Below are positions 17,741 to 30,445 of a stretch of 64,000 bases of DNA, one piece after another. The DNA lies in contig JAXDJH010000019.1 of the NCBI GenBank assembly GCA_034663635.1, forward strand, positions 1 through 64,000. The letters are read 5' to 3'. The DNA is from JAXDJH01 sp034663635 (GTDB lineage: Bacteria > Actinomycetota > CADDZG01 > WHSQ01). The notes below the pieces were generated by a model. It was not told where the DNA came from and did not search any database. It worked only from the letters and a program-made list of their open reading frames with translations. How positions within the stretch are numbered: position 1 is the stretch's first letter; each line of letters begins with the position of its first letter. The translations under genes were made by a program, and so were the position numbers.

Positions 17741-18574
17741 GTGGGACCCCTTCGTCGCCTTGCCTCGGGCGCCCTGGTGGCTCTGCTTATCGGCTCGTTC
17801 TGGCAGGGTGCATCCGCCTCGGCCCGGCCACTTCTTCCGGACCTCGTACCTCTTTATCCAGAGCAACTGATCGGGCCGGATACAGGGATGACGCCCGATT
17901 TCGGGCTCGGCAACCCCGCTTCGCTCATGGTCAACGGCTGTTTCCCAGACGAGACCTCGAGAAAGCTCGCCCTTAGGTGCCTGCGCTTCGACTCTCGGGT
18001 GGGCAACGACGGCGACGGCCCCCTCGAGGTCGAGTACCGCCAAGCCGGGGCGGGCTTCACTGCATTCCAGCGGATCCACCTCTCTGACGGATCGATCGAT
18101 GAGCGGGAGGCCGCGCCCACCTCGTACCACCCGACCCACACCCACTTCCACATCGACGGTTTCTACGTCGCTCGCCTCTGGGAGGCCGGCCGGAAAGGTC
18201 CCAAACGGAGCCGCCCGCCGGTTGCCGTCGGGGATAAGAGCGGGTTTTGCCCCGAGGACTCGTACCAGATGAGTGGCGACGGCGGTGAAAGCACCTACAG
18301 CTGCTTCGGCCTCAACGGAGAGGCTCACGTCCCGACGTCCTTCGTCGGTATCTCGGCCGGGTGGATGGACGTTTACGGAGCACACCTCCCGGACCAGTTC
18401 ATCGAGATCTCGGATGTGACGGATGGACGCTACGTCTTGGAGATCGAGATCGACCCCAACAACGTGTTCGTCGAGTCCGACGAGACCAACAACAGGGAGT
18501 GTTCGCTTCTCGAGCTCACCGGGACGCAGGTTCGGATGCTCGACATCGACGTGCCGTGCCTCAAGGGCGCTTGA
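17741..18574 (+). CDS. Secreted lysyl oxidase-family protein
   Basis: A 277-residue protein starting GTG with a signal peptide (Arg-rich start, hydrophobic core about 8-22, Ala-rich cleavage region). The block TSYHPTHTHFHIDGFYV carries His130, His133, His135 and His137, the copper-binding HxHxH pattern of the lysyl oxidase family, followed by GFCPEDSYQ and the conserved C-terminal GISAGWMDVYGAHLPDQFIE and ESDETNN. Lysyl oxidases oxidise peptidyl lysine or amines with a quinone cofactor and copper. The natural substrate in bacteria is unclear. It ends at a strong terminator. Confidence 0.85.
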   Translation: MGPLRRLASGALVALLIGSFWQGASASARPLLPDLVPLYPEQLIGPDTGMTPDFGLGNPASLMVNGCFPDETSRKLALRCLRFDSRVGNDGDGPLEVEYRQAGAGFTAFQRIHLSDGSIDEREAAPTSYHPTHTHFHIDGFYVARLWEAGRKGPKRSRPPVAVGDKSGFCPEDSYQMSGDGGESTYSCFGLNGEAHVPTSFVGISAGWMDVYGAHLPDQFIEISDVTDGRYVLEIEIDPNNVFVESDETNNRECSLLELTGTQVRMLDIDVPCLKGA

Positions 18575-18593
18575 ACCCAGGCTTCTAATAAGG

Positions 18594-18621
18594 AAAGGCC
18601 CCCGGTTTCCCGGGGGCCTTT
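18594..18621. terminator. Bidirectional intrinsic terminator between lysyl oxidase gene and rpoC
   Basis: A perfect 12-bp stem (AAAGGCCCCCGG / CCGGGGGCCTTT) with a TTTC loop and T-runs on both sides. It serves the convergent lysyl oxidase (plus) and rpoC (minus) transcripts. Confidence 0.9.
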
Positions 18622-18637
18622 TTGATTCCTCGATCAG

Positions 18638-22639
<4,002 letters not shown>

Positions 22640-22644
22640 AGTTC

Positions 22645-25600
22645 TCAGACCTCCTCGACGCTGCTCGGCTCACGGCGGGACAGATCGATCCCGAGTTCCT
22701 CCGCAGTACGGAAGATGTCCTCGTCGATCTCTTTCATCTCGATCTCCTCACCGGACGCCGAGAGGACCTCGACGTTCAGGCAGAGGGACTGCATCTCTTT
22801 GATAAGGACCTTGAAGCTTTCGGGGATCCCCGGTTCGGGGATGTTCTCGCCCTTGACGATCGCCTCGTAGACCTTCACGCGTCCGAGAACGTCGTCGGAC
22901 TTGATGGTCAGCAGTTCCTGGAGGCAGTAGGCCGCTCCGTAAGCCTCGAGGGCCCAAACCTCCATCTCGCCAAAGCGCTGTCCACCGAACTGCGCTTTCC
23001 CGCCGAGAGGCTGCTGGGTGATCATCGAGTACGGACCCGTCGAACGAGCGTGGATCTTGTCGTCGACAAGGTGGCTGAGCTTCAGGATGTACTTGTAGCC
23101 CACCGTTACCAGCCCGTCGTAAGGCTCGCCCGAACGGCCGTCGAACAGTTGCGCCTTGCCGTCGGCGTTCACGAGCGGGTACTCGGTCTTGCGAGCGGCA
23201 GTGGTGCGCATCGCCTCGAGGATCTCGTCCTCGCGAGCGCCGTCGAAGACCGGGGTCTCGATGTAAGTCGCCTGCTGCTTCACCCAGGCGCCGGGGCTGC
23301 CGTTGCTCGAGTAGTCCTCGTCCTCCCAGCGCTGCTTCGCGACCCAGCCGAGGTGCGTTTCGAGCACCTGACCGAGGTTCATTCGGGAAGGCACACCAAG
23401 GGGGTTGAGGATGATGTCGACTGGAGTGCCGTCCGCGAGGAACGGCATGTCCTGCTCGGGCAGGATCTTCGAGATGACGCCTTTGTTGCCGTGGCGTCCT
23501 GCGAGCTTGTCGCCCTCGGAGATCTTGCGCTTCTGAGCAACGAAGACACGAACGAGCTCGTTGACGCCCGGAGGAAGCTCGTCGCCATTGTCGCGAGAGA
23601 ACTCGCGGACGCCGATGACCTTGCCCTCTTCGCCGTGCGGCATCTTGAGCGAGGTGTCTCGCACCTCGCGAGCCTTCTCACCGAAGATCGCCCGGAGGAG
23701 TCGCTCTTCCGGCGTCAGCTCGGTCTCGCCCTTAGGCGTGACCTTGCCAACCAGCACATCGCCCGGGCCGACGTCGGCGCCGATGCGGATGATGCCGCGC
23801 TCGTCGAGGTCCGCGAGCACGTCCTCGGAGACGTTGGGGATGTCCCGAGTGATCTCCTCGGCCCCCAGCTTGGTGTCACGTGCGTCGACCTCGTACTCCT
23901 CGATGTGGATCGAGGAGAGGATGTCGTCCTTCACGAGACGCTGGCTGAGGATGATCGCGTCCTCGAAGTTGTAGCCCTCGAAGCTCATGAAGGCGACCAG
24001 GAGGTTCGCGCCAAGCGCGAGCTCGCCCATGTCGGTCGAAGGACCGTCGGCGAGGATGTCGCCTTCCTTGACCTTCTGACCTTCTTTGACGACCGGACGC
24101 TGGTTGATGCACGTCGATTGGTTGCTGCGACGGAACTTGTCGAGCTTGTAGACCTTCCGCTCGCCGGCGCCCGAACCCTGCGGCGCGACGACGATGCGCT
24201 CGGCCGTTACCTCTTCGACCACACCGTTCTGCTCGCTGAGGATGACGTCGCCGGCATCGACCGCTGCGCGGAACTCAAGTCCGGTACCGACGATCGGAGC
24301 CTGGGGACGCAGAAGCGGAACCGCCTGGCGTTGCATGTTGGCGCCCATGAGGGCGCGGTTCGCGTCGTCGTGCTCGAGGAACGGGATGCACGCCGCGGAT
24401 ACCGAGACGATCTGCTTCGCCGAGACGTCCATGTAGTCGACCTCGTGCGGATCGACGTACTCGATCTCGTTGAAGCGGCCTCGGACGAGAACGCGCTCGT
24501 CGAGGAACCTGCCGTCTTCGGCCAGTTCGACGTTGGCCTGGGCGATGATCGCCCTGCCCTCTTCGTCGGCGGTCAGGTACTCGATCTTCTTGGAGACCTT
24601 GCTGTCCACCACCTTGCGGTAGGGGGTCTCGATGAAGCCGTAGCGGTTGAGTCGAGCGTAGGTCGAGAGCGACCCCATCAGTCCGATGTTCGGACCTTCA
24701 GGCGTCTCGATCGGGCACATGCGGCCGTAGTGGCTGGAGTGCACGTCTCGCACCTCGAACCCTGCACGCTCGCGCGACAGACCGCCTGGGCCGAGGGCCG
24801 AGAGGCGGCGCTTGTGCGTGAGCCCTGCGAGCGGGTTCGTCTGGTCCATGAACTGGCTCAATTGGCTCGACCCGAAGAACTCCTTGATCGAAGCGACGAC
24901 CGGCCGGATGTTGATCAGCGTCTGAGGAGTGATCGCCTCGACGTCCTGGGTCGTCATGCGCTCGCGTACGACGCGCTCCATGCGCGAGAGGCCGACGCGG
25001 ATCTGGTTCTGGATCAGTTCGCCCACCGGACGGATCCGGCGGTTCCCGAAGTGATCGATGTCGTCGGTCTCGTAGCCGGTGTTGCCGGCGTGGAGCTCGA
25101 CCAGGTACTTGATCGTTGCGAGGATGTCCTCCTTGCGGAGAACGCTGCCGAATTCCTCGATCGTCTTCTCGTCGGCCTTGAACTTGTTGTCGACGGTCGC
25201 CAGCTTCTTGTTGACCTTGTAGCGACCGACCCGTGCGAGGTCGTAGCGCTTGGGGTTAAAGAAGAGGTTGTCGAGGAGAGCCCGCGCGCTTTCGACCGTC
25301 GGGGGTTCGCCCGGACGGAGCTTGCGGTAGATGTCCATCAGCGCGTCTTCCTCGGTCTCGATCGGGTCCTTCTCGAGGGTGAGAGCGATCGACTCGGCTC
25401 CATCGAACAGGCGAAGGATGTCGTCGTCGCTGCCGAAGCCGAGGGCCTTTAGCAGCACGGTCACGTTTTGGCGACGCTTGCGGTCGATGCGAACCCCGAC
25501 CATGTCCTTCTTGTCGGTCTCGAATTCGAGCCACGCGCCGCGGGCCGGGATGACCTTGCAGGCGAAGATGTCTTTGTCCGACGCCTTGTCGATCGAGCGA

Positions 25601-26025
25601 TCGAAGTAGACGCCGGGTGAACGAACGAGCTGGGACACAACGACACGCTCGGTGCCATTGATGATGAATGTTCCCTTCTCGGTCATCATCGGGAAGTCAC
25701 CCATGAAGACGGTCTGCTCTTTGATCTCGCCGGTTTCCTTGTTGATGAACGCGGCCGTCACGAAAAGCGGCTTGGAGAAGGTCATGTCCTTCTCTTTGCA
25801 TTCGTCTTCGTCGAACTTGGGCTCTTCGAAGCGGTGGGAGAGGAACTGCAATGCCAGGTTGCCGGTGAAGTCCTCGATCGGAGAGATGTCTCCGAGCGTC
25901 TCCTTTAGCCCGACCTGAAGGAACCAATCAAATGATTCCTTCTGGACTGAGATGAGGTTGGGGAGGGGGTGGACTTCGGCAAGCTTGGCAAAGGAACGAC
26001 GGTCGCGCAGGGCATTAAGCGACAA
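22645..26025 (-). CDS. rpoB: RNA polymerase subunit beta
   Basis: A 1126-residue beta subunit. The rifampicin region reads GSSQLSQFMDQTNPLAGLTH followed by KRRLSALGPGGL; the common resistance positions corresponding to D516, H526 and S531 of E. coli are wild type, so sensitivity is expected. The C-terminal clamp part contains GGKAQFGGQRFGEMEVWALE. The start is TTG with AGGAGG six bases upstream. Confidence 0.98.
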   Translation of the reverse strand: MSLNALRDRRSFAKLAEVHPLPNLISVQKESFDWFLQVGLKETLGDISPIEDFTGNLALQFLSHRFEEPKFDEDECKEKDMTFSKPLFVTAAFINKETGEIKEQTVFMGDFPMMTEKGTFIINGTERVVVSQLVRSPGVYFDRSIDKASDKDIFACKVIPARGAWLEFETDKKDMVGVRIDRKRRQNVTVLLKALGFGSDDDILRLFDGAESIALTLEKDPIETEEDALMDIYRKLRPGEPPTVESARALLDNLFFNPKRYDLARVGRYKVNKKLATVDNKFKADEKTIEEFGSVLRKEDILATIKYLVELHAGNTGYETDDIDHFGNRRIRPVGELIQNQIRVGLSRMERVVRERMTTQDVEAITPQTLINIRPVVASIKEFFGSSQLSQFMDQTNPLAGLTHKRRLSALGPGGLSRERAGFEVRDVHSSHYGRMCPIETPEGPNIGLMGSLSTYARLNRYGFIETPYRKVVDSKVSKKIEYLTADEEGRAIIAQANVELAEDGRFLDERVLVRGRFNEIEYVDPHEVDYMDVSAKQIVSVSAACIPFLEHDDANRALMGANMQRQAVPLLRPQAPIVGTGLEFRAAVDAGDVILSEQNGVVEEVTAERIVVAPQGSGAGERKVYKLDKFRRSNQSTCINQRPVVKEGQKVKEGDILADGPSTDMGELALGANLLVAFMSFEGYNFEDAIILSQRLVKDDILSSIHIEEYEVDARDTKLGAEEITRDIPNVSEDVLADLDERGIIRIGADVGPGDVLVGKVTPKGETELTPEERLLRAIFGEKAREVRDTSLKMPHGEEGKVIGVREFSRDNGDELPPGVNELVRVFVAQKRKISEGDKLAGRHGNKGVISKILPEQDMPFLADGTPVDIILNPLGVPSRMNLGQVLETHLGWVAKQRWEDEDYSSNGSPGAWVKQQATYIETPVFDGAREDEILEAMRTTAARKTEYPLVNADGKAQLFDGRSGEPYDGLVTVGYKYILKLSHLVDDKIHARSTGPYSMITQQPLGGKAQFGGQRFGEMEVWALEAYGAAYCLQELLTIKSDDVLGRVKVYEAIVKGENIPEPGIPESFKVLIKEMQSLCLNVEVLSASGEEIEMKEIDEDIFRTAEELGIDLSRREPSSVEEV

Positions 26026-26172
26026 GCGAGCCTCCTGTATAGAACCAAGGGGGGTCTATGAGAACGGCCAATGAGGGGCCCCTATTCCCTCTTCGGCCGC
26101 CCCTGATCGGCTCGCCATGGGCGGTTCTTAGCCGCGCGACAAAGCGATCGAACGATCGGGGGCCGAAGAGAG

Positions 26173-26201
26173 ATTATGACGCAGGAGTTCAGGGGCGTCA
26201 A
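26173..26201 (-). promoter_or_regulatory. Predicted rpoBC promoter
   Basis: On the minus strand TTGACG (26201-26196), a 17-base spacer and CATAAT (26178-26173) form a near-consensus promoter. It lies between the rplL terminator and rpoB, so rpoBC can be transcribed independently of rplJL. The 5' untranslated region is about 140 bases. I see no gene in the 322-base gap 26026-26347; besides this promoter and the terminator it holds the rpoB ribosome binding site. Confidence 0.65.
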
Positions 26202-26301
26202 GCGCCCGGCGCGTCTGTGCAGGCGGCTTGGCCGCCGTTGGCTGTGCAGGACTGTATGCCCGCGCCACAGGAAATTCAACCCTTGTTTTCCCGAGACCGC
26301 G

Positions 26302-26328
26302 AAAAAGGGCCCCGGTTTCCCGGGGCCC
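26302..26328 (-). terminator. Intrinsic terminator after rplL
   Basis: On the minus strand a 9-bp GC stem (GGGCCCCGG / CCGGGGCCC, positions 26307-26315 and 26320-26328) with a GAAA loop is followed by five U. It lies 20 bases downstream of the rplL stop. Confidence 0.88.
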
Positions 26329-26347
26329 CTCCTCGATTGTTCGCTTA

Positions 26348-26737
26348 CTACTTGAGTTCTACGGTCGCTCCCGCTGCCTCGAGCTGAGCCTTGGCGGCGT
26401 CCGCCTGCTCCTTGTTGACCTTCTCGAGGACCGGCTTGGGGGCCGAGTCCACGAGGTCCTTGGCCTCTTTCAGGCCGAGGCTCGTGAGCGCCCGGACCTC
26501 CTTGATGACCTGGATCTTCTTGTCGCCGGCCGCGTTCAGGACGACGTCGAACTCGTCCTTCTCCTCGGCTACCTCGGCCGCACCGCCGCCGCCGCCGCCC
26601 GCCGGAGCCGCCATCGTCACCGGGGCCGCCGCAGTCACTCCGAACTTCTCCTCGAACGCCTTCACGAACTCGGAAAGCTCGAGGACCGTCCAATTCGCTA
26701 CTGCATCTAGAACGTCATCTTGGCTAAGGGTCGCCAC
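26348..26737 (-). CDS. rplL: 50S ribosomal protein L7/L12 (bL12)
   Basis: A 129-residue L12 with an N-terminal dimerisation domain, a hinge rich in Ala and Gly (six Gly in a row) and the C-terminal factor-binding domain (KKIQVIKEVRALTSLGLKEA). It recruits translational GTPases. It follows rplJ by two bases. Confidence 0.97.
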   Translation of the reverse strand: MATLSQDDVLDAVANWTVLELSEFVKAFEEKFGVTAAAPVTMAAPAGGGGGGAAEVAEEKDEFDVVLNAAGDKKIQVIKEVRALTSLGLKEAKDLVDSAPKPVLEKVNKEQADAAKAQLEAAGATVELK

Positions 26738-26739
26738 TT

Positions 26740-27537
26740 CTATTCCTCCTTGTCCTGGCCGCCTTCGGCGGTTTCACCTTCGGTTTCGGATGCGGCTGCG
26801 ACGGATCCCTCCGCCGCCTCCGCTGTAGTGGTTTCGGTTTCCGCGACCGCATCGGTGGTCTCGGCTTCGGCCTCCGCGGGGCCGGTCTCTTCGGGCGCAG
26901 CCTCCTCGGGGGTCGCTTCGGCGGCCGGAGCTGCCTCAGCTGCAGACGTCTCGGGGGCCGCTTCGGCCTCGGCGGGACCAGTCTCCTCGGGGGCCGCTTC
27001 GGCGGCCGGGGCCGGAGCCTCGGTCTCCTTCTGGGCTAGAACCTGAGCGAGCATCGAGCCGAGGTCCCTCAGGAGGGCCGCGAACACGTTCACCGTCTGC
27101 TGGATCGGCGTGTTCATGAGCATCGCGATCTTGGCGAGCTGGACCTCGCGAGGCTCGAGCCGTGCGAGGGCCTTGGTCTGGTCGGCGGTGATGATCTTGC
27201 CGTCGACCACCCCACCCTTGATCACGAGGACCGGGAACTTCTTGCTGGCCTCGTCGAGCGCTTTGGCAGCCGCAACTGCATCGCCCCTAACGAAGGCGAT
27301 GGCGGTGGGGCCCACGAGGTGCTCGACGAGCGCCTCCAGCCCCACCTCCTTGACGGCGATGCGCGTGAGCGTGTTCTTGAGGACTTTGTAGTCGGTGTCC
27401 GCCTCACGCAGAGCGCGGCGAAGCTCCTGGAGCTCGCTGACGGTGAGGCCGCGGTACTCGGTCAACAGGGCCGCATCGGCATCGTTGAACCGACCGGCGA
27501 TCTCTTCCACCGCAGCGGTTTTAGCTGGTCTCGGCAC
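26740..27537 (-). CDS. rplJ: 50S ribosomal protein L10 (uL10) with long acidic tail
   Basis: Residues 1-175 are a normal L10: the rRNA-binding domain (LLTEYRGLTVSELQELRRAL) and the helix that anchors L12 dimers (NVFAALLRDLGSMLAQVL). Residues 180-265 are a low-complexity Ala/Glu/Thr/Pro acidic tail with EETGPAEAEA repeats. The family is usually 165-180 residues. The start is GTG with GGAGG upstream. The gene sits behind an L10 leader. Confidence 0.96.
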   Translation of the reverse strand: MPRPAKTAAVEEIAGRFNDADAALLTEYRGLTVSELQELRRALREADTDYKVLKNTLTRIAVKEVGLEALVEHLVGPTAIAFVRGDAVAAAKALDEASKKFPVLVIKGGVVDGKIITADQTKALARLEPREVQLAKIAMLMNTPIQQTVNVFAALLRDLGSMLAQVLAQKETEAPAPAAEAAPEETGPAEAEAAPETSAAEAAPAAEATPEEAAPEETGPAEAEAETTDAVAETETTTAEAAEGSVAAASETEGETAEGGQDKEE

Positions 27538-27558
27538 TTCATCTCCTCCCGAAAACTG

Positions 27559-27661
27559 AAAAACGGCCGCCCAGACCTCAGACGACCGCGCGAAGTGCCG
27601 CTCGGTACACCTGCGCCGGCCTTGTTTCGCTTAGGAGCTTTCGCTCACCGACGGTCTGGGG
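27559..27661 (-). ncRNA. Ribosomal protein L10 leader (autoregulatory)
   Basis: The minus-strand RNA has a closing stem CCCAGACC (27660-27653) with GGTCTGGG (27577-27570) and the conserved GCTCCTAAGCGAAA and GGCGCAGGTGTACC segments of the Rfam-type L10 leader, which binds the L10-(L12)4 complex and lowers rplJL translation or transcription. A GC-rich stretch followed by five U comes just before rplJ and may act as an attenuator. The rest of the 27538-27841 gap must contain the rplJ promoter, but I see no clear consensus. Confidence 0.85.
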
Positions 27662-27841
27662 CTTCCGGCCCGCACGATACCAAAGCGTCGCCGAAGTGCC
27701 CCTCGCCACGTCCCGGGGTCCCGATCCAGGCTGAACTGTTCGCATTGGGCGTCGATATACGACGGTAGATGCACAGGGTTCATCTTGGTGTCTGCCACTG
27801 GCGGCGCGGAGCGGCGGCAGTCGCAGACGTTGGGTTTGTTT

Positions 27842-29656
27842 TTAAGGCGTCGGGGTGGGTTCCGGCGTTACTGCCGTTTCTTCGGGGGTCGGCGTTGGTT
27901 CGGGGGTGGATTCGTCCGCTGGAGGAGTGCCGTCCGGCGCGGGGACGACCGCGGGTTGGTCCGAGGTGTCGGACGTGTCCGTAGCAGTCGATTCCTCTTC
28001 AGCCGTCAGAGGATCTTCGCCGGTGTCGCTGAAGAACCGCGCGTTGAGCTCGGTCTCCCGGTCCTCCGTCAAAGCCGGCCGACCCGAAGTGACATCCGAT
28101 GCGGCCTCGATGCTGTTAGCGAAGGTCCAATCCTCACCGGGTTGGATCGGCTTGTACTCGCCGTTCGGTATCAGTAGGTAGGCAACGCCGGCGATGGCAG
28201 TGAGGCCGACTGCGCCCAACGCGACTCGACGGAACGGATGGCCCTTGGTGAAGTTCCAGAATCCGGTCGCTATGCGCTTCGTGACACGCGTGAAGGTGAC
28301 GCTCATACCCAGAACCGGAAGGACGATGAACGCCACCTGCAATCCATGGACCGCGGCCTGGGCGGTCGACCCCCCGTCGAGATCCTTAGCGACGTTGCTC
28401 TTCTGGATGAAGAACGAGTCCCACGCTGTAGCTAAGACGCGCGGGGCACTCAAGATCATCATCCCGAATAGATAGAAGAGAACGGGAACGACACTAAGCA
28501 CCCAGACCGTTACGACTATCCGCGCCCACGGCTTCAGTTCGGTTACTTCTTTGGGTGATTTCTTGAACGGAATCATGCCGGCGAGAGTGGGGCGGATCCG
28601 TGCAAAGAGATCCGGGATGCCCGTCAGGTCGCTGATCACGTGATACCCGTCCAACCTCATGAAGGGCAGGAACTGATAGAAGATCAAGAGGTGTTGGATC
28701 ATCACCAGGATCAAGAGCGGCTCGAATCCGGTGAGGAAGTAGACCCCCGCGGTAGCCAACGCGAAGATCGCGTTGAAATACACGCCGCCTAGGTCGGTCC
28801 GTACCCGGCCCCCTTTTCCCAAGCGCAACGCGTCGGTCACATCCGTGTAGAAGGCGGGCCAGACGACGTAGATCCCGAACCCGATCTTTCCTGGACGGGC
28901 TCCGCCGTATCGCGTGGCGGTCGCGTGTCCGAGTTCGTGCCATCCCACCGAAAGGATCAGGAGGCCGTAGAGCATCAGCATCACGAGCGGTTGGTAGATG
29001 AGTTCGCGCAGCCCCTTGCCGACGCCGTGCACTCCGAAGTACCAGATGTCCAACGCGACGAGCCCGGCGACGACGGCGAGGATCAGCGGCGGCCAGAAGA
29101 GGGGGCGCAGGAGGGCGGCGAAGAAGTTGACCGCGCGCTCGGGCAGAAGCGTCGTCTTGAGCTTCAGCGCGAGGAGGGGGTCCGCTTTCTCGGCCGCCGG
29201 CTGCGCTCCACCTGCTCCGGCCACGATGCCGTCTCGTTGCAGGCTCGTCTCGATCAGTTGCCGAACGTTGTCGGCGCTGACCTTCTTGCCGTACTTCTCG
29301 CTTACTCGCTGAGCGATGTCGTCGAGTCCCTTCGACCCATCGATGGATTCGACGATCAGGTAAAGCAACTCGGTAAGTTGGACCATCTCGCCATCGGTGC
29401 GCTTGACCAAGTAGCGAGGCTCTTTGAACCCAGATCCCTCGTACTCGCCGAGTAGCTCGATCCCATCGGTCAGCTGCGGGGCAGCTCCCTGGGAAGCGCC
29501 GGAGGTAGGCCCTGACTCCTCGGCTGGTGTCGCGTCGAGAACCACCGTTCGCGCCTGGTCGGCCCGTGTCTCATCGGGACTCGACGGTGCCACCTCGCCC
29601 ATCCGCTCGGTAGGAGCGGCGTGTGGCGGTGGCGGCGGTGGGGTTCGTCTGGCCAA
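27842..29656 (-). CDS. Membrane M50-type zinc peptidase with N-terminal PqqD/RRE-like domain
   Basis: A 604-residue protein. Residues 1-65 are Pro/Ser-rich; about 75-145 resemble a PqqD-like winged-helix recognition element (YLVKRTDGEMVQLTELLYLI, then DDIAQRVSEKYG); about 185-460 contain roughly eight membrane segments. The zinc site is H240-E241-x-x-H244 (WHELGHA) with D336 in FMRLDGYHV as the probable third ligand, the pattern of site-2-type M50 peptidases annotated as peptide zinc metalloproteases. Residues 500-604 are an extracytoplasmic Thr/Pro/Glu tail. The start is TTG. Immediately upstream lie four tandem small peptides, its likely substrates. An intrinsic terminator in between suggests lower expression than the peptides. 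Processing or export of those peptides is inference. Confidence 0.8.
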   Translation of the reverse strand: MARRTPPPPPPHAAPTERMGEVAPSSPDETRADQARTVVLDATPAEESGPTSGASQGAAPQLTDGIELLGEYEGSGFKEPRYLVKRTDGEMVQLTELLYLIVESIDGSKGLDDIAQRVSEKYGKKVSADNVRQLIETSLQRDGIVAGAGGAQPAAEKADPLLALKLKTTLLPERAVNFFAALLRPLFWPPLILAVVAGLVALDIWYFGVHGVGKGLRELIYQPLVMLMLYGLLILSVGWHELGHATATRYGGARPGKIGFGIYVVWPAFYTDVTDALRLGKGGRVRTDLGGVYFNAIFALATAGVYFLTGFEPLLILVMIQHLLIFYQFLPFMRLDGYHVISDLTGIPDLFARIRPTLAGMIPFKKSPKEVTELKPWARIVVTVWVLSVVPVLFYLFGMMILSAPRVLATAWDSFFIQKSNVAKDLDGGSTAQAAVHGLQVAFIVLPVLGMSVTFTRVTKRIATGFWNFTKGHPFRRVALGAVGLTAIAGVAYLLIPNGEYKPIQPGEDWTFANSIEAASDVTSGRPALTEDRETELNARFFSDTGEDPLTAEEESTATDTSDTSDQPAVVPAPDGTPPADESTPEPTPTPEETAVTPEPTPTP

Positions 29657-29687
29657 TCTCTCGTCCTCGCTCTGGTGATTTGGGCCT

Positions 29688-29717
29688 AAAAGAGGCGGCC
29701 CCCTTGAGGGCCGCCTC
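29688..29717 (-). terminator. Intrinsic terminator between the peptide genes and the M50 peptidase
   Basis: On the minus strand a 10-bp stem (GAGGCGGCCC / GGGCCGCCTC, 29692-29701 and 29708-29717) is followed by four U. It would end most transcripts after the last peptide gene and allow limited read-through into the peptidase. Confidence 0.85.
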
Positions 29718-29735
29718 CTAAAGATTCGCTAGTAG

Positions 29736-29942
29736 CTAGTTGCTTTGGTCGATGTTGGCGGTCTGCTCCGCGTTGGCGATCGCTGCGGAGTTGTCCGACA
29801 GAGCGTTCAGTGCGACGGCTGCGTTCACCGGCGCTGCGACGTTCGCGTTGATCAGCGACATCTCTTCGCGCTCGCCGAGCTCTTCGCTGCCCTGCTGCTC
29901 GAGCTCCTCCTGCGAAAGTCCCTTACGGGTCTCGTCAGTCAT
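29736..29942 (-). CDS. Small tandem peptide, copy 4 (putative secreted-peptide precursor)
   Basis: A 68-residue peptide. The N-terminal half is acidic and helical (LSQEELEQQGSEELG); REEMSLINANVAAPVNAAVA follows, and the C-terminal half is small/polar residues ending in IDQSN. It has no Cys, no signal peptide and no known domain. It shares nearly all of residues 8-50 with the three upstream copies and differs mostly near the C-terminus. A strong Shine-Dalgarno (TAGGAGGG) lies six bases before ATG. It is the copy nearest the terminator. The leader-plus-core layout resembles RiPP precursors; that reading is inference. Confidence 0.8.
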   Translation of the reverse strand: MTDETRKGLSQEELEQQGSEELGEREEMSLINANVAAPVNAAVALNALSDNSAAIANAEQTANIDQSN

Positions 29943-29951
29943 GGATCCCTC

Positions 29952-30164
29952 CTAGTTGCCCTGGTCGATATCGGCGCCCTGCGCAGCATCGGCGTAGGCG
30001 ATCGCCCCGTCGGAAAGGACGTTGGCGGCGACAGCGGCGTTGATCGGGATAGCCACGTTCGCGTTCACGAGAGACATCTCTTCGCGCTCGCCAAGTTCCT
30101 CGCTGCCCTGCTGTTCGAGTTCCTCTTCAGAGAGGCCCTCAGGAGTCTTGTTCGCATCGGTCAT
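29952..30164 (-). CDS. Small tandem peptide, copy 3 (putative secreted-peptide precursor)
   Basis: A 70-residue paralogue of its neighbours, the most divergent in the middle: NVAIPINAAVAANVLSDGA where the others have AAPVNAAVA and SDNS. It ends in ADIDQGN. The acidic N-terminal block LSEEELEQQGSEELGEREEM is kept. It lies nine bases upstream of copy 4. The ribosome binding site is GGGGAG nine bases before ATG. The stop is TAG as in all four copies. Confidence 0.8.
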   Translation of the reverse strand: MTDANKTPEGLSEEELEQQGSEELGEREEMSLVNANVAIPINAAVAANVLSDGAIAYADAAQGADIDQGN

Positions 30165-30187
30165 CGAAACTCACTCCCCTCTGGTGG

Positions 30188-30400
30188 CTAGTTGCCCTGG
30201 TCGATGTCGGCGATCTGCTCGGCGTTGGCGTACGCAACCGAGTTGTCCGACAGGATGTTCGCTGCGACAGCGGCATTCACTGGAGCGGCAACGTTGGCGT
30301 TGATAAGCGACATCTCTTCGCGGTCGCCCAATTCCTCACTGCCCTGCTCCTCAAGCTCTTCCGGGCTCAAGCCCTCTTGGTTCTTCTTCTCGTCGGTCAT
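30188..30400 (-). CDS. Small tandem peptide, copy 2 (putative secreted-peptide precursor)
   Basis: A 70-residue peptide with LSPEELEEQGSEELGDREEM, then SLINANVAAPVNAAVAANIL and SDNSVAYANAEQIADIDQGN. AAGGAGG precedes the ATG. The alternating small hydrophobic and Asn/Ala/Gln residues in the second half could form amphipathic or beta structure. No function is known to me for this family beyond its repeated association with M50-type peptidases, recalled from similar loci and not searched. Confidence 0.8.
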   Translation of the reverse strand: MTDEKKNQEGLSPEELEEQGSEELGDREEMSLINANVAAPVNAAVAANILSDNSVAYANAEQIADIDQGN

Positions 30401-30445
30401 GACTGCCTCCTTCGTTGGATCTATCGAAATGTGTGGTCGGCTCAG

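Noticed and set aside
22645..26025. Rifampicin-resistance changes in rpoB
   Set aside because: The differences in the region (Thr and Ala where E. coli has Asn and Ser) are common natural variants; the main resistance positions are unchanged.
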